A stretch of 11,804 nt of DNA from Pseudomonadota bacterium (GTDB lineage Bacteria; Pseudomonadota; Gammaproteobacteria; Xanthomonadales; Xanthomonadaceae), in contig JAEWNA010000215.1 of NCBI GenBank assembly GCA_023392975.1, forward strand, positions 1-11,804. Reading direction: 5' to 3'. Shown here piece by piece: positions 1-6,696 of this stretch; the stretch's first letter is position 1; each line of letters begins with the position of its first letter. The position numbers and the translations under genes were made by a program. The notes under the pieces are model-generated. The model did no database searches. It had not been told where the DNA came from and saw only the letters and a program-made list of their open reading frames with translations.

Positions 1-2
1 CC

Positions 3-1229
3 GATACGCCTCGCGACACGCCCAGCGACACACTATTTCCGTTTTCCGAACGCTCGCGCCGGCTGCAGGCCGACGTGCGGGCCTTCCTCGACGAGCGGAT
101 CCTGCCCGCCGAGATCGCGCTGCAGGCGCACGCCGCCGACCCGGCGACGCGCTGGACGATCCCGCCGCAGCTGGAAGCGCTGAAGGCCGAAGCCAAGGCC
201 GCCGGGCTGTGGAACCTGTTCCTGCCCGACGACACGCACGGCGCCGGCCTGAGCAACCTCGAGTACGCGCCGATCGCCGAGATCACCGGCCGCAGCCTGT
301 TCGCGCCGGAAGTCTTCAACTGCAGCGCGCCGGACACCGGCAACATGGAAGTGCTGCTGCACTTCGCCACGCCCGAACAGCGCGCGCCGTGGCTGCCGGG
401 CTTGCTCGACGGCACCATCCGCTCCGCGTTCGCGATGACCGAGCCGGGCGTCGCGAGTTCCGACGCCACCAACATCGCGCTGCCGATCGTGCGCGACGGC
501 GACACGCTCGTGCTCGACGGGCGCAAGTGGTGGACGACCGGCGCCGCCGACCCGCGCTGCCGGCTGCTGATCGTGATGGGCGTGACCGATCCCGACGCGC
601 CCGCGCACCAGCGGCATTCGATGGTGCTGGTGCCGATGGATACGCCCGGCGTGCGCGTGCTGCGGCCGCTGACCGTGTTCGGTTACGACGACGCGCCGCA
701 CGGGCACGTCGAGATCGCGTTCGACGACGTGCGCGTGCCGATGACGAACCTGCTCGGTGCGTCCGGCAGCGGCTTCGCGATCGCGCAGGCGCGGCTCGGA
801 CCGGGCCGCATCCACCACTGCATGCGCCTGATCGGCCTGGCACAGCGTGCGCTGGAGGCGATGGTCGTGCGCGCCCGCACCCGCGAGGCGTTCGGCAAGC
901 CGATCGGCGGCCACGGCATGGCGCAGGAAGCGATCGCGCTGTCGCGCTGCGAGATCGAACAGGCGCGGCTGCTGACGCTGCAGGCCGCCGCCGCGCTCGA
1001 TGCGCACGGCAACAAGGGCGCGAAGGACCTGATCGGCATGATCAAGATCGTCGCGCCGCGCATGGCCTGCGCGGTGATCGATCGCGCGATGCAATTGTAC
1101 GGCGCCGGCGGACTGTCGCAGGACCACTTCCTCGCCCAGGCCTATGCCGGCGCGCGTTCGCTGCGCCTGGCCGACGGCCCGGACGAAGTCCACCTCGCCG
1201 CGCTCGCGCGGTCCATGCTCAAGGGATGA
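3..1229 (+). CDS. Acyl-CoA dehydrogenase, ACAD10/11 type (5' end cut by window edge)
   Basis: FAD-dependent acyl-CoA dehydrogenase family enzyme. The frame is open to the left edge: codons upstream of the first GTG (75) encode LFPFSERSRRLQADVRAFLDE, a normal family N-terminus, so the true start is outside the window and GTG 75 is probably internal. Family signatures seen are AFAMTEPGVASSDATN (flavin/substrate region), WWTTGAADPRC, GPGRIHHCMRLIG, REAFGKPIGGHGMAQ and the C-terminal LRLADGPDEVH. In ordinary acyl-CoA dehydrogenases this last region is YEGT-like and carries the catalytic Glu; here the aligned residue is Asp (codon 1173-1175), as in mammalian ACAD11. It is followed after 4 nt by an APH-fold kinase, the partner domain fused to it in ACAD10/11 and encoded beside it in levulinate operons (LvaA/LvaC). 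The likely role (inference) is elimination of phosphate from 4-phosphoacyl-CoA to give an enoyl-CoA. An ordinary acyl-CoA dehydrogenase remains possible. Confidence 0.93.
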   Translation, partial: DTPRDTPSDTLFPFSERSRRLQADVRAFLDERILPAEIALQAHAADPATRWTIPPQLEALKAEAKAAGLWNLFLPDDTHGAGLSNLEYAPIAEITGRSLFAPEVFNCSAPDTGNMEVLLHFATPEQRAPWLPGLLDGTIRSAFAMTEPGVASSDATNIALPIVRDGDTLVLDGRKWWTTGAADPRCRLLIVMGVTDPDAPAHQRHSMVLVPMDTPGVRVLRPLTVFGYDDAPHGHVEIAFDDVRVPMTNLLGASGSGFAIAQARLGPGRIHHCMRLIGLAQRALEAMVVRARTREAFGKPIGGHGMAQEAIALSRCEIEQARLLTLQAAAALDAHGNKGAKDLIGMIKIVAPRMACAVIDRAMQLYGAGGLSQDHFLAQAYAGARSLRLADGPDEVHLAALARSMLKG

Positions 1230-1233
1230 GGCG

Positions 1234-2262
1234 ATGGCGCATCCGCTCGACCTGCCGGCGGACGCGCTGGCGACGTATCTGGAAGCGCACGTCGACGGCT
1301 TTCGTGGCCCGCTGAGCGCGACCAAGTTCAAGGGCGGGCAGTCGAACCCGACCTACCGCATCGATGCCGCCAGCGGCACCTACGTGCTGCGGCGCAAGCC
1401 GCCGGGCGATCTGCTGCCGTCGGCGCATGCGGTCGATCGGGAGTTCCGCGTGCTGCGGGCGTTGCATGGCGGCCCGGTGCCGGTGGCGCGCCCGCTGCAC
1501 CTGTGCGAGGACACGTCGGTCATCGGCTCGATGTTCTACGTCATGGCGCACGTCGACGGCCGGATCTTCTGGGACCCGTCGCTGCCGGACTTCGCGCCGA
1601 ATGAACGTGCCGAGTACTACGCGGCCATCGTCGACACGCTGGCCGCGCTGCATGCGGTCGATCCCGCCGGCGTCGGGCTCGGCGATTTCGGCATGCCGGG
1701 CAACTACTTCGAACGCCAGCTGCAGCGCTGGACCGCGCAGTATCGCGCCAGCGAGACGCGAACCATCACGGCGATGGACGCGCTGATCGAGGCGCTGCCA
1801 CCGCGCTGCCCCGCGGACGATGGCGTCGTCGCACTGGTGCACGGCGATTTCCGCATCGACAACCTGATCTTCGCGCCGGCGTCGTCAAACATCGCCGCCG
1901 TCGTGGATTGGGAACTGTCGACGCTGGGCCATCCGCTCGCCGACCTCGGGTACTTCTGCATGGCGCTGCGGCTGCCGCGCAATCCCGCACTGCCGGGGCT
2001 GGGCGGACTCGATCGCGCGGCGCTCGGCATTCCCGACGAAGCCAGCCTGCTCGCGCGCTACGCGGCGCGCAGCGGCCGTGCGCTGCCAGAAGACTGGCCG
2101 TTCGTGCTGGCCTTCAGCTTCTTCCGGCTCGCCGCCATCGCCCAGGGCGTCGCCAAGCGTGCGGAGCAAGGGAATGCCTCCAGTGAACAGGCCGTGCAGG
2201 CCGGCCGCATGGTCGACCTGCTGGCCGGGATGGGCCTGGAAGCATTGAGCAACGAGAGGTAG
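1234..2262 (+). CDS. APH-fold phosphotransferase (ACAD10/11 kinase-domain type, LvaA-like)
   Basis: A 342-residue cytosolic kinase of the aminoglycoside phosphotransferase fold, in the group that accompanies ACAD10/11-type dehydrogenases rather than a resistance enzyme. Visible motifs are a nucleotide-binding loop GGQSNPTYRI (res 34-43), a probable ATP-contact Lys in LRRKPPG (res 55), the catalytic loop HGDFRIDN (res 203-210, Asp and Asn as expected) and the metal-binding DWE (res 225-227) in VVDWELSTLGHPLADLGY. ATG 1234 is chosen because AAGGGATGAGG lies just upstream and the protein then begins like family members; the longer in-frame start at 1144 would sit inside the dehydrogenase gene. 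The 4-nt gap and shared strand argue for co-transcription. By analogy with LvaA and ACAD10/11 it probably phosphorylates the 4-hydroxyl of an acyl-CoA for the upstream enzyme to eliminate; the exact substrate is unknown. Confidence 0.92.
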   Translation: MAHPLDLPADALATYLEAHVDGFRGPLSATKFKGGQSNPTYRIDAASGTYVLRRKPPGDLLPSAHAVDREFRVLRALHGGPVPVARPLHLCEDTSVIGSMFYVMAHVDGRIFWDPSLPDFAPNERAEYYAAIVDTLAALHAVDPAGVGLGDFGMPGNYFERQLQRWTAQYRASETRTITAMDALIEALPPRCPADDGVVALVHGDFRIDNLIFAPASSNIAAVVDWELSTLGHPLADLGYFCMALRLPRNPALPGLGGLDRAALGIPDEASLLARYAARSGRALPEDWPFVLAFSFFRLAAIAQGVAKRAEQGNASSEQAVQAGRMVDLLAGMGLEALSNER

Positions 2263-2371
2263 GCGCGGACGGGCGATCGGGTGCAACGGGCAGTCGCATG
2301 CCGCGCCGGTATGGCGGTGGGCGATGCATGGACTGATTCCGATCGGTTGAATCCGCGGCCCATGGCGGACA
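2263..2371. other. Convergent intergenic region, no strong signal
   Basis: This gap lies between the 3' ends of the kinase gene (+) and the AraC-family gene (-). It holds weak inverted repeats: GATTC (2335-2339) with GAATC (2349-2353) around a CCGATCGG palindrome, and GCAT (2296-2299) with ATGC (2324-2327) around short GC-rich arms. Neither is followed by a T-run on either strand, so no convincing intrinsic terminator is seen. No ORF here looks real. Confidence 0.5.
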
Positions 2372-3292
2372 TCAGGCCGCACGGGAGCGTGCCTGTCGTC
2401 TCTCGCGGGCGTAACCGCTCGGAGATCGACCCACGTAGCGGGCGAACGCAGTGCTGAAGGTACTCGCCGACGAATAGCCGACACGCTCGGCCACCTTCTC
2501 GATCACCAGGTCCTGACGATCGAGGATGTCTTTCGCGATCGCCATGCGCCATGCGAGCAGGTACTCCATCGGCGGCATGCCGACCGCACGCGTGAAGCGC
2601 TGGAAATAGGCCGACCTCGAAAGTGCGGCGGCCTTGGCCAGCTGTTCCACCGTCCAGGCCCGGGACGGCTCGCGGTGCATCTCCCGTATCGACAGGGCCA
2701 GACGCTCGTCCGCCAAACCGCGGAGCAGGCCCGCCGGTGCCGCGTCGCCCGGTGCCGCACGCAAGGCCTCGATGAGCAGGACCTCGACCAGTCGGGTCAG
2801 GATGAGATCGCGCCCCGACTTCGACTGCATGGCCTCCTCGCGCACGAGGCGGACCAGCAGGTCGAAGCGATGCTCGCCGCGGACATGGATGATCGGCGGA
2901 AGCAGCGTCACCAGCAGCGCCGTGTCCGGCGAATCGAAAACGAAATAGCCGCCCAACATGCGCACGTCGGGCTCTCCCGCTTGGGCGCCATGGCGCAGTT
3001 CGTGGCCCTGGTCCGCGATGGCGGCGGGATCGACCGGCTGCGGTTCGACGGGTTCGAATCCCGACAGGACGAATCCCGGCGTGGCGGGCAGGAACACGAA
3101 GTCGCCGGCTTCCAGACGCAGCGGGTCCGCACCCTCGACCTGCAGGAGGCATGTGCCATCGGTGACCACGCAGAAGCCCGGATGCCCGAATGGCGCGTAG
3201 CGGATGCCCCAGCGACCGGCGCCGGAAATGCTCTTGCCCATGACCCGGGCGGGTCGGAGCAGGGTGATCAGCTCGGCAAGGGGATCAGTCAT
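2372..3292 (-). CDS. AraC-family transcriptional regulator with N-terminal cupin-type domain
   Basis: A 306-residue regulator. Residues about 5-180 form the cupin-like effector domain of the AraC_binding/Cupin_6 group (GRWGIRYAPFGHPGFCVVTDG, then LEAGDFVFLPATPGF). Residues about 195-300 form the DNA-binding domain with two helix-turn-helix units: WTVEQLAKAAALSRSAYFQRF (res 213-233, with one residue between the Q and R repeats as normal) and VIEKVAERVGYSSASTFSTAF (res 263-283), followed by the usual YVGRSPSGYARERR end. ATG 3292 fits the family N-terminus and has GAGAG (3300-3304, complement) seven bases upstream. The gene is divergent from an SDR gene across 97 bp, the usual arrangement of an AraC-type activator and its target, so it probably controls that gene. 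The effector cannot be told from the sequence. Confidence 0.93.
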   Translation of the reverse strand: MTDPLAELITLLRPARVMGKSISGAGRWGIRYAPFGHPGFCVVTDGTCLLQVEGADPLRLEAGDFVFLPATPGFVLSGFEPVEPQPVDPAAIADQGHELRHGAQAGEPDVRMLGGYFVFDSPDTALLVTLLPPIIHVRGEHRFDLLVRLVREEAMQSKSGRDLILTRLVEVLLIEALRAAPGDAAPAGLLRGLADERLALSIREMHREPSRAWTVEQLAKAAALSRSAYFQRFTRAVGMPPMEYLLAWRMAIAKDILDRQDLVIEKVAERVGYSSASTFSTAFARYVGRSPSGYARERRQARSRAA

Positions 3293-3389
3293 GACAGGAC
3301 TCTCGCCAAATTTTATTGGACTCTACAGCATCGATCGTCCTGTGGCGCAGGCCTATCGTGGTCGCACCTATCCACCACGGAGTCCCGCA
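3293..3389. promoter_or_regulatory. Divergent control region between the AraC-family and SDR genes
   Basis: The 97 nt between the two divergent starts must hold both promoters. An AT-rich island, CCAAATTTTATTGG (3307-3320), stands out from the GC-rich surroundings. On the minus strand it reads TAAAAT (3315-3310), a plausible -10 for the regulator, although the leader would be only about 11 nt and no good -35 is seen. On the plus strand TTGGAC (3316-3321) resembles a -35, but no good -10 follows at normal spacing. CCTATC occurs twice in direct orientation (3352-3357 and 3367-3372, 15 bp apart), a possible regulator-binding repeat. The layout is seen directly; the promoter assignments are tentative. 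Confidence 0.45.
3357..3379. repeat. 6-bp inverted repeat next to the SDR ribosome binding site
   Basis: CGTGGT (3357-3362) and ACCACG (3374-3379) form a perfect 6-bp inverted repeat with an 11-nt spacer. The right arm ends at the first base of the probable Shine-Dalgarno GGAG (3379-3382), seven bases before the SDR start codon. It could be an operator or, in RNA, a hairpin next to the ribosome binding site. An arm of this length may be chance. Confidence 0.35.
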
Positions 3390-4133
3390 ATGAAAACCGT
3401 TCTGATCACGGGCTGTTCCTCCGGCTACGGGCTCGAAACCGCCCGTTACTTCCACGACCGGGGGTGGCATGTCGTCGCCACGATGCGTCGGCCGAGTTCC
3501 GGTGTCCTGCCCGTGTCCGACCGCATCAGGCTGGTCGCGCTGGACGTCACCCGCGCCGACAGCATCGCCCGCGCCATCGAGGCGGCCGGCCCGGTCGATG
3601 TCCTCGTCAACAACGCCGGCATCGGCGTCGTCGGCGCGTTCGAGGCCACGTCGATGCAGACGGTGCGCGAGGTGTTCGAAACCAACACGTTCGGCACGAT
3701 GGCGATGGTGCAGGCCGTGATTCCGCAGATGCGCGAGCGTGGGGCGGGCACCATCGTGAATGTCACTTCGAGCGTCACCCTGGCCAGCATGCCGCTCGCC
3801 GCCGCGTACACGGGGAGCAAGACGGCAGTCGAGGGTTTCACCGGGTCCCTGGCGCACGAACTCGGCGCGCTCGGCATCCGGGTCAAGCTGGTCGAACCCG
3901 GCTACGGCCCGACCACGCGGTTCGCCGAGAACGGCGCAGAGCGCATGAACGGCCTCATCCCGGATGCCTATGCGGACTATGCCCGTCCGATCTTCGAGGC
4001 CTTCGCCCGTCCGCAGGCGACGACGCAGCCTCAGGATGTCGCCGAGGCGATCTGGCAGGCCGTACACGATACCTCCGGCCAGTTCCATTTCCCTGCCGGC
4101 GCCGATGCCGTCGCACTCGCGGGGCCGCGATGA
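3390..4133 (+). CDS. Short-chain dehydrogenase/reductase (classical SDR)
   Basis: A 247-residue Rossmann-fold oxidoreductase using NAD(P)H, of about standard length for a classical SDR. Seen are the cofactor motif TGCSSGYG (res 7-14), NNAG (res 74-77), the catalytic Ser in VTSSVT (res 127/128), YTGSK with Tyr140 and Lys144, and PGYGPTTR after strand beta-6. Two arginines after beta-2 (TMRRP, res 33-34) favour NADP(H) (inference). ATG 3390 is chosen because GGAG (3379-3382) precedes it and MKTVLITG is the standard N-terminus; an upstream in-frame ATG at 3204 would run back into the regulator gene. The substrate is not predictable; relatives in this group act on varied alcohols and ketones. Its divergent AraC-family neighbour is the likely regulator, and the gene ends before a hairpin facing the suf operon. 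Confidence 0.94.
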   Translation: MKTVLITGCSSGYGLETARYFHDRGWHVVATMRRPSSGVLPVSDRIRLVALDVTRADSIARAIEAAGPVDVLVNNAGIGVVGAFEATSMQTVREVFETNTFGTMAMVQAVIPQMRERGAGTIVNVTSSVTLASMPLAAAYTGSKTAVEGFTGSLAHELGALGIRVKLVEPGYGPTTRFAENGAERMNGLIPDAYADYARPIFEAFARPQATTQPQDVAEAIWQAVHDTSGQFHFPAGADAVALAGPR

Positions 4134-4183
4134 ACATGCCGGTGTCTCCGGCCCGGTCTTGAAGGCCGCCGTCGCATGGCGCG

Positions 4184-4209
4184 CGTCCGTTGCCGACCGA
4201 CAACGGACG
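4184..4209. terminator. Bidirectional hairpin between convergent SDR gene and suf operon
   Basis: CGTCCGTTG (4184-4192) and CAACGGACG (4201-4209) form a perfect 9-bp stem with an 8-nt loop, extendable by a G-U pair. It lies 50 nt after the SDR stop and 7 nt after the Rieske stop (on the minus strand), so it could end transcription from both sides. There is no T-run on either side, so it would be an atypical intrinsic terminator or an RNA 3'-end stabiliser. Confidence 0.55.
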
Positions 4210-4216
4210 TCGATCC

Positions 4217-4543
4217 TCAGCCCTCCCGATCGTCGCGGGTCCACACCCCGCCATGCTCGATCTTCACCGGGAACTTCGCCACGGGTTCGTAGGCGGGGGC
4301 GCAGAGCGCGCGGCCGTCGCGCAGGTCGAAGCGGGCGCCGTGCAGGACGCAGGTGATGCTGCCCTCGACCGGGTCGACGTCGCCGGAGGACAGTTCGAAT
4401 TCGTCGTGCGTGCACTTGTCCTCGACCGCGTACAGCTCGCCGTCGAGGTTCACGACGAGGATCGGCGTGTCGTCGGCCCAGACGGTGGCCTTCTCGCCGG
4501 GGAGCAGCTGCTCGGTGGGACACACGAACACCCAGTCGCTCAT
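4217..4543 (-). CDS. Rieske [2Fe-2S] ferredoxin (non-heme iron oxygenase ferredoxin type)
   Basis: A 108-residue small soluble Rieske protein with no signal peptide or membrane segment. The cluster ligands are visible: Cys44-Thr-His46 in DKCTHDEFELSSG and Cys65-x-x-His68 in TCVLHGARFDLRDG, followed by the usual APAYEPVAKFPVKIE end. Proteins of this size and pattern are electron-transfer ferredoxins such as the small subunits of aromatic-ring dioxygenases (BphF/NirD-like). No oxygenase or ferredoxin reductase gene is nearby. Its ATG overlaps the GNAT stop by 4 nt (4540-4543), making it the last gene of the suf operon; a hairpin follows. Because it carries a [2Fe-2S] cluster it could be a client of the SUF machinery or supply electrons for it; that role is inference. 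Confidence 0.93.
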   Translation of the reverse strand: MSDWVFVCPTEQLLPGEKATVWADDTPILVVNLDGELYAVEDKCTHDEFELSSGDVDPVEGSITCVLHGARFDLRDGRALCAPAYEPVAKFPVKIEHGGVWTRDDREG

Positions 4544-5103
4544 GCGGTGATCTCCGTCGGGGACGCGAGTGCCTTGTCGAGCACTTCGAAGCGCAGGCCG
4601 GCCCGTTTCGGAATGCCGTAGCGCGGGTCGTCGTAAGGAAATGGCTTGGTCACGCCGGTGCGCACGTAACCGCGGCGCGCGTACCAGGCCAGCAGTTCGT
4701 CGCGGCAGTCGATGACGGTCATACGCATGCGCGTGCAGCCGAGCGTGTCGCGCGCGATGCGCTCGGCTTCGGCCAGCAGCATGCGGCCGAGGCCGCCGCC
4801 CTGCAGGTCCGGGCGGATCGAGAACATGCCGAACTCGGCGGTGGGCACGCCGTCGTCCACCGACATCGTGGCGATGCGCGCGCAGCCGATCGCATGACGG
4901 TGCTCGTCTTCGGCCAGCAGGATCAGGCTCCCGGGCGCGTCGAGATCGGCGCGCAGCATGTCGGCGTCGATGCGCTGGCCGTCGAGCAGGTGCGCTTCGG
5001 TGGTCCAGCCCTGGCGGCTGGCGTCGCCGCGATAGGCCGACGTGACCAGCGCGATCAGCGCCGGGATGTCGGCATGCGTCGCGAAACGATAGATCGGCGT
5101 CAT
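4540..5103 (-). CDS. GNAT-family N-acetyltransferase
   Basis: A 187-residue acetyl-CoA-dependent acyltransferase. The acetyl-CoA pyrophosphate loop is QGGGLGRMLLAEAE (res 101-114), preceded by the strand EFGMFSIRPDL and followed by MTVIDCRDELLAWYARRGYVRTG (res 128-150, the family's late helix and strand). ATG 5103 gives MTPIYRFATHADIPALIALV, a standard GNAT start; the frame continues upstream but only antiparallel to the sufS reading, in another frame of that gene. It starts 8 nt after the sufS stop and shares an ATGA overlap with the Rieske gene, so it is inside the operon. No clear Shine-Dalgarno is seen, suggesting coupled translation. The substrate (protein, small amine or other) cannot be predicted. 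Confidence 0.9.
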   Translation of the reverse strand: MTPIYRFATHADIPALIALVTSAYRGDASRQGWTTEAHLLDGQRIDADMLRADLDAPGSLILLAEDEHRHAIGCARIATMSVDDGVPTAEFGMFSIRPDLQGGGLGRMLLAEAERIARDTLGCTRMRMTVIDCRDELLAWYARRGYVRTGVTKPFPYDDPRYGIPKRAGLRFEVLDKALASPTEITA

Positions 5104-5111
5104 CGCGATGC

Positions 5112-6338
5112 TCAGGCCAGCAGCTTGCGGACCTTGCGGATCGCGTCGGCGAAGCGCTCGATCTCGTCGTGCGTGTTGTAGAACGCGAACGAGGCGCGGC
5201 AGGTCGCCGGGACGCCGTAGAACTGCATCAGCGGGTGGGCGCAGTGGTGGCCGGAACGCACCGCCACGCCTTCGAGATCGAGCAGCGTGGCGAGGTCGTG
5301 CGCGTGTGCGCCTTCGATCAGGAAGCTGATCACCGATGCCTTGTCCGGTGCGGTGCCGAAGATACGCAGGCCGTCGATGCCGGACAGCGCCTCGGTCGCG
5401 TGCGCGAGCAGTTCGGCCTCGCGCGCTTCGATCGCGTCCATGCCGATCGCGGACAGGTAGTCCGTGGCAACGCCGAGGCCGATGTGCCCGGCGATGTTCG
5501 GCGTGCCCGCCTCGAAACGATGCGGCGGGTCGTTGAAGACGGTGCCCTCGAAGCGCACTTCCTTGATCATCTCGCCGCCGCCGAGGAACGGCGGCATGTC
5601 GGCCAGCGTTTCGCGGCGCGCCCACAGCGCACCGGTGCCGGTGGGGCCGCATAGCTTGTGGCCGGTGATCGCGTAGAAGTCGCAGCCGATCGACGGGATG
5701 TCGAGCGCGCGATGCGGCGCCGCCTGCGACCCGTCGACGACGGTGACGATGCCGCGCTTGCGCGCCTCGCGGCAGATCTCGCGCACCGGGTTCACCGTGC
5801 CCAGCACGTTACTGACGTGGGTCACGCCCAGCAGCTTCACCTCGGGGGTCATCGCGGCACGCAAGGCTTCGAGATCGAGCGTGCCGTCCTGATGGATCTC
5901 GGCGACCCGGATCGTCGCGCCGGTGCGTCCGGCGACGAGCTGCCACGGCACGATGTTGGCGTGGTGCTCCATCCGGCTGAGCAGGATGACGTCGCCGGGC
6001 TCCAGGCGCGGCAGCGCCCACGAGTAGGCGACGAGGTTGATCGCGAACGTCGTCCCGCTGCACAGCACCAGTTCGTCGCGATGCACCTTGAGGAAGGCGG
6101 CAAGCTTCGATCGCGCGCCTTCGTAGGCATCGGTGGCCTCCGTGCCCAGCGCGTGCACCGCGCGGCTGACGTTGGCGTTGTGGCGGCGGAAGAAATCGTC
6201 CACCGCATCGATCACGACCGCCGGCTTCTGGCCGGTGTTGGCCGAGTCGAGGTAGATCAGCGGCTTGCCGTGGACCTCGCGCTGCAGCAGCGGGAAATCG
6301 GCACGGATCGCGTTCCAGTCGGGCGCGGAGCGGGTCAT
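5112..6338 (-). CDS. sufS: Cysteine desulfurase SufS
   Basis: A 408-residue PLP enzyme that takes sulfur from L-cysteine as an enzyme persulfide, giving alanine and feeding SufBCD. It is of typical class II length. PLP-binding Lys228 is in AITGHKLCGPTGTGALW, the cofactor-stacking His is in SRMEHHAN (about res 126), and the catalytic Cys366 is in VRSGHHCAHPLMQFYG, matching E. coli SufS RTGHHCAMPLM. The start MTRSAPDWNAIRADFPLLQR matches the family. It lies 10 nt after the cupin stop with little Shine-Dalgarno. Class II desulfurases are weak alone and normally need SufE or SufU to accept the sulfur; neither is in this window, so a partner must be elsewhere or replaced. Confidence 0.97.
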   Translation of the reverse strand: MTRSAPDWNAIRADFPLLQREVHGKPLIYLDSANTGQKPAVVIDAVDDFFRRHNANVSRAVHALGTEATDAYEGARSKLAAFLKVHRDELVLCSGTTFAINLVAYSWALPRLEPGDVILLSRMEHHANIVPWQLVAGRTGATIRVAEIHQDGTLDLEALRAAMTPEVKLLGVTHVSNVLGTVNPVREICREARKRGIVTVVDGSQAAPHRALDIPSIGCDFYAITGHKLCGPTGTGALWARRETLADMPPFLGGGEMIKEVRFEGTVFNDPPHRFEAGTPNIAGHIGLGVATDYLSAIGMDAIEAREAELLAHATEALSGIDGLRIFGTAPDKASVISFLIEGAHAHDLATLLDLEGVAVRSGHHCAHPLMQFYGVPATCRASFAFYNTHDEIERFADAIRKVRKLLA

Positions 6339-6348
6339 GCGATGGGAC

Positions 6349-6696
6349 TCATGCAGGAAGGTTTTCGCGATCGCCGTGACTGCGCGGCGCGGAGATCACG
6401 AGGAAATGCAGGTCGACATCGTCGTCGTTGCGCAGGCGATGCGCGGCGCCCGGCGGGACGTGCAATCCCTCGCCGGGTCCGAGCCGGTGCGCGACACCGG
6501 CGAGTTCCAGCGTCGCCGTGCCGGACAGCACGTAGAAGAACTGCCGCGCGTGATGATGTCGATGCGGTGTTTCCGCGGCTCCGGGCGGCACGCGTTCCTC
6601 GATGACGCTGAGGTCGTCGCCTTCGAGCAGGTGCCAGCCATCGCAACCTGCGCCCCAGACATAGTGGCGGCCGTTGTCGCGGGACACGGCGCTCAT
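6349..6696 (-). CDS. Small single-domain cupin protein
   Basis: A 115-residue protein with one cupin barrel. Motif 1 is PPGAAETPHRHHHARQFFYV, with His45, 47, 48 and 49; the usual metal-ligand Glu of the H-x-H-(x3-4)-E pattern is Gln52. Motif 2 is GEGLHVPPGAAHRLRN with His86. A metal-binding or small-molecule-binding role is likely, but the fold alone does not define a reaction. It starts by an ATGA overlap with the sufD stop (6693-6696) and ends 10 nt before sufS, so it is inside the operon between scaffold and desulfurase genes. No established suf function; a role in iron or sulfur handling would be speculation from position. Confidence 0.9.
   Translation of the reverse strand: MSAVSRDNGRHYVWGAGCDGWHLLEGDDLSVIEERVPPGAAETPHRHHHARQFFYVLSGTATLELAGVAHRLGPGEGLHVPPGAAHRLRNDDDVDLHFLVISAPRSHGDRENLPA

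Noticed and set aside
33..1331. 432-codon open frame on the - strand opposite the acyl-CoA dehydrogenase
   Set aside because: Arg/His/Gln-rich shadow with no domain; the + strand gene carries full dehydrogenase motifs.
1234..2262. Aminoglycoside resistance gene
   Set aside because: The APH fold is present, but the motif context and the dehydrogenase neighbour match the ACAD10/11 kinase group, not resistance enzymes.
2295..2353. Intrinsic terminator after the kinase gene
   Set aside because: The stems are short and interrupted with no T-run on either strand.
3204..3389. Longer SDR start at 3204
   Set aside because: It would overlap the regulator gene and add 62 residues before the standard MKTVLITG start, which has its own Shine-Dalgarno.
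2675..4162. 495-codon open frame on the + strand across the AraC and SDR genes
   Set aside because: It runs antisense to the regulator and out of frame in the SDR gene, becoming Arg-rich; both real genes explain the region.
5104..5652. N-terminal extension of the GNAT frame into the sufS gene
   Set aside because: The extension is an Arg-rich out-of-frame reading of sufS; MTPIYRF at 5103 is a normal GNAT start.
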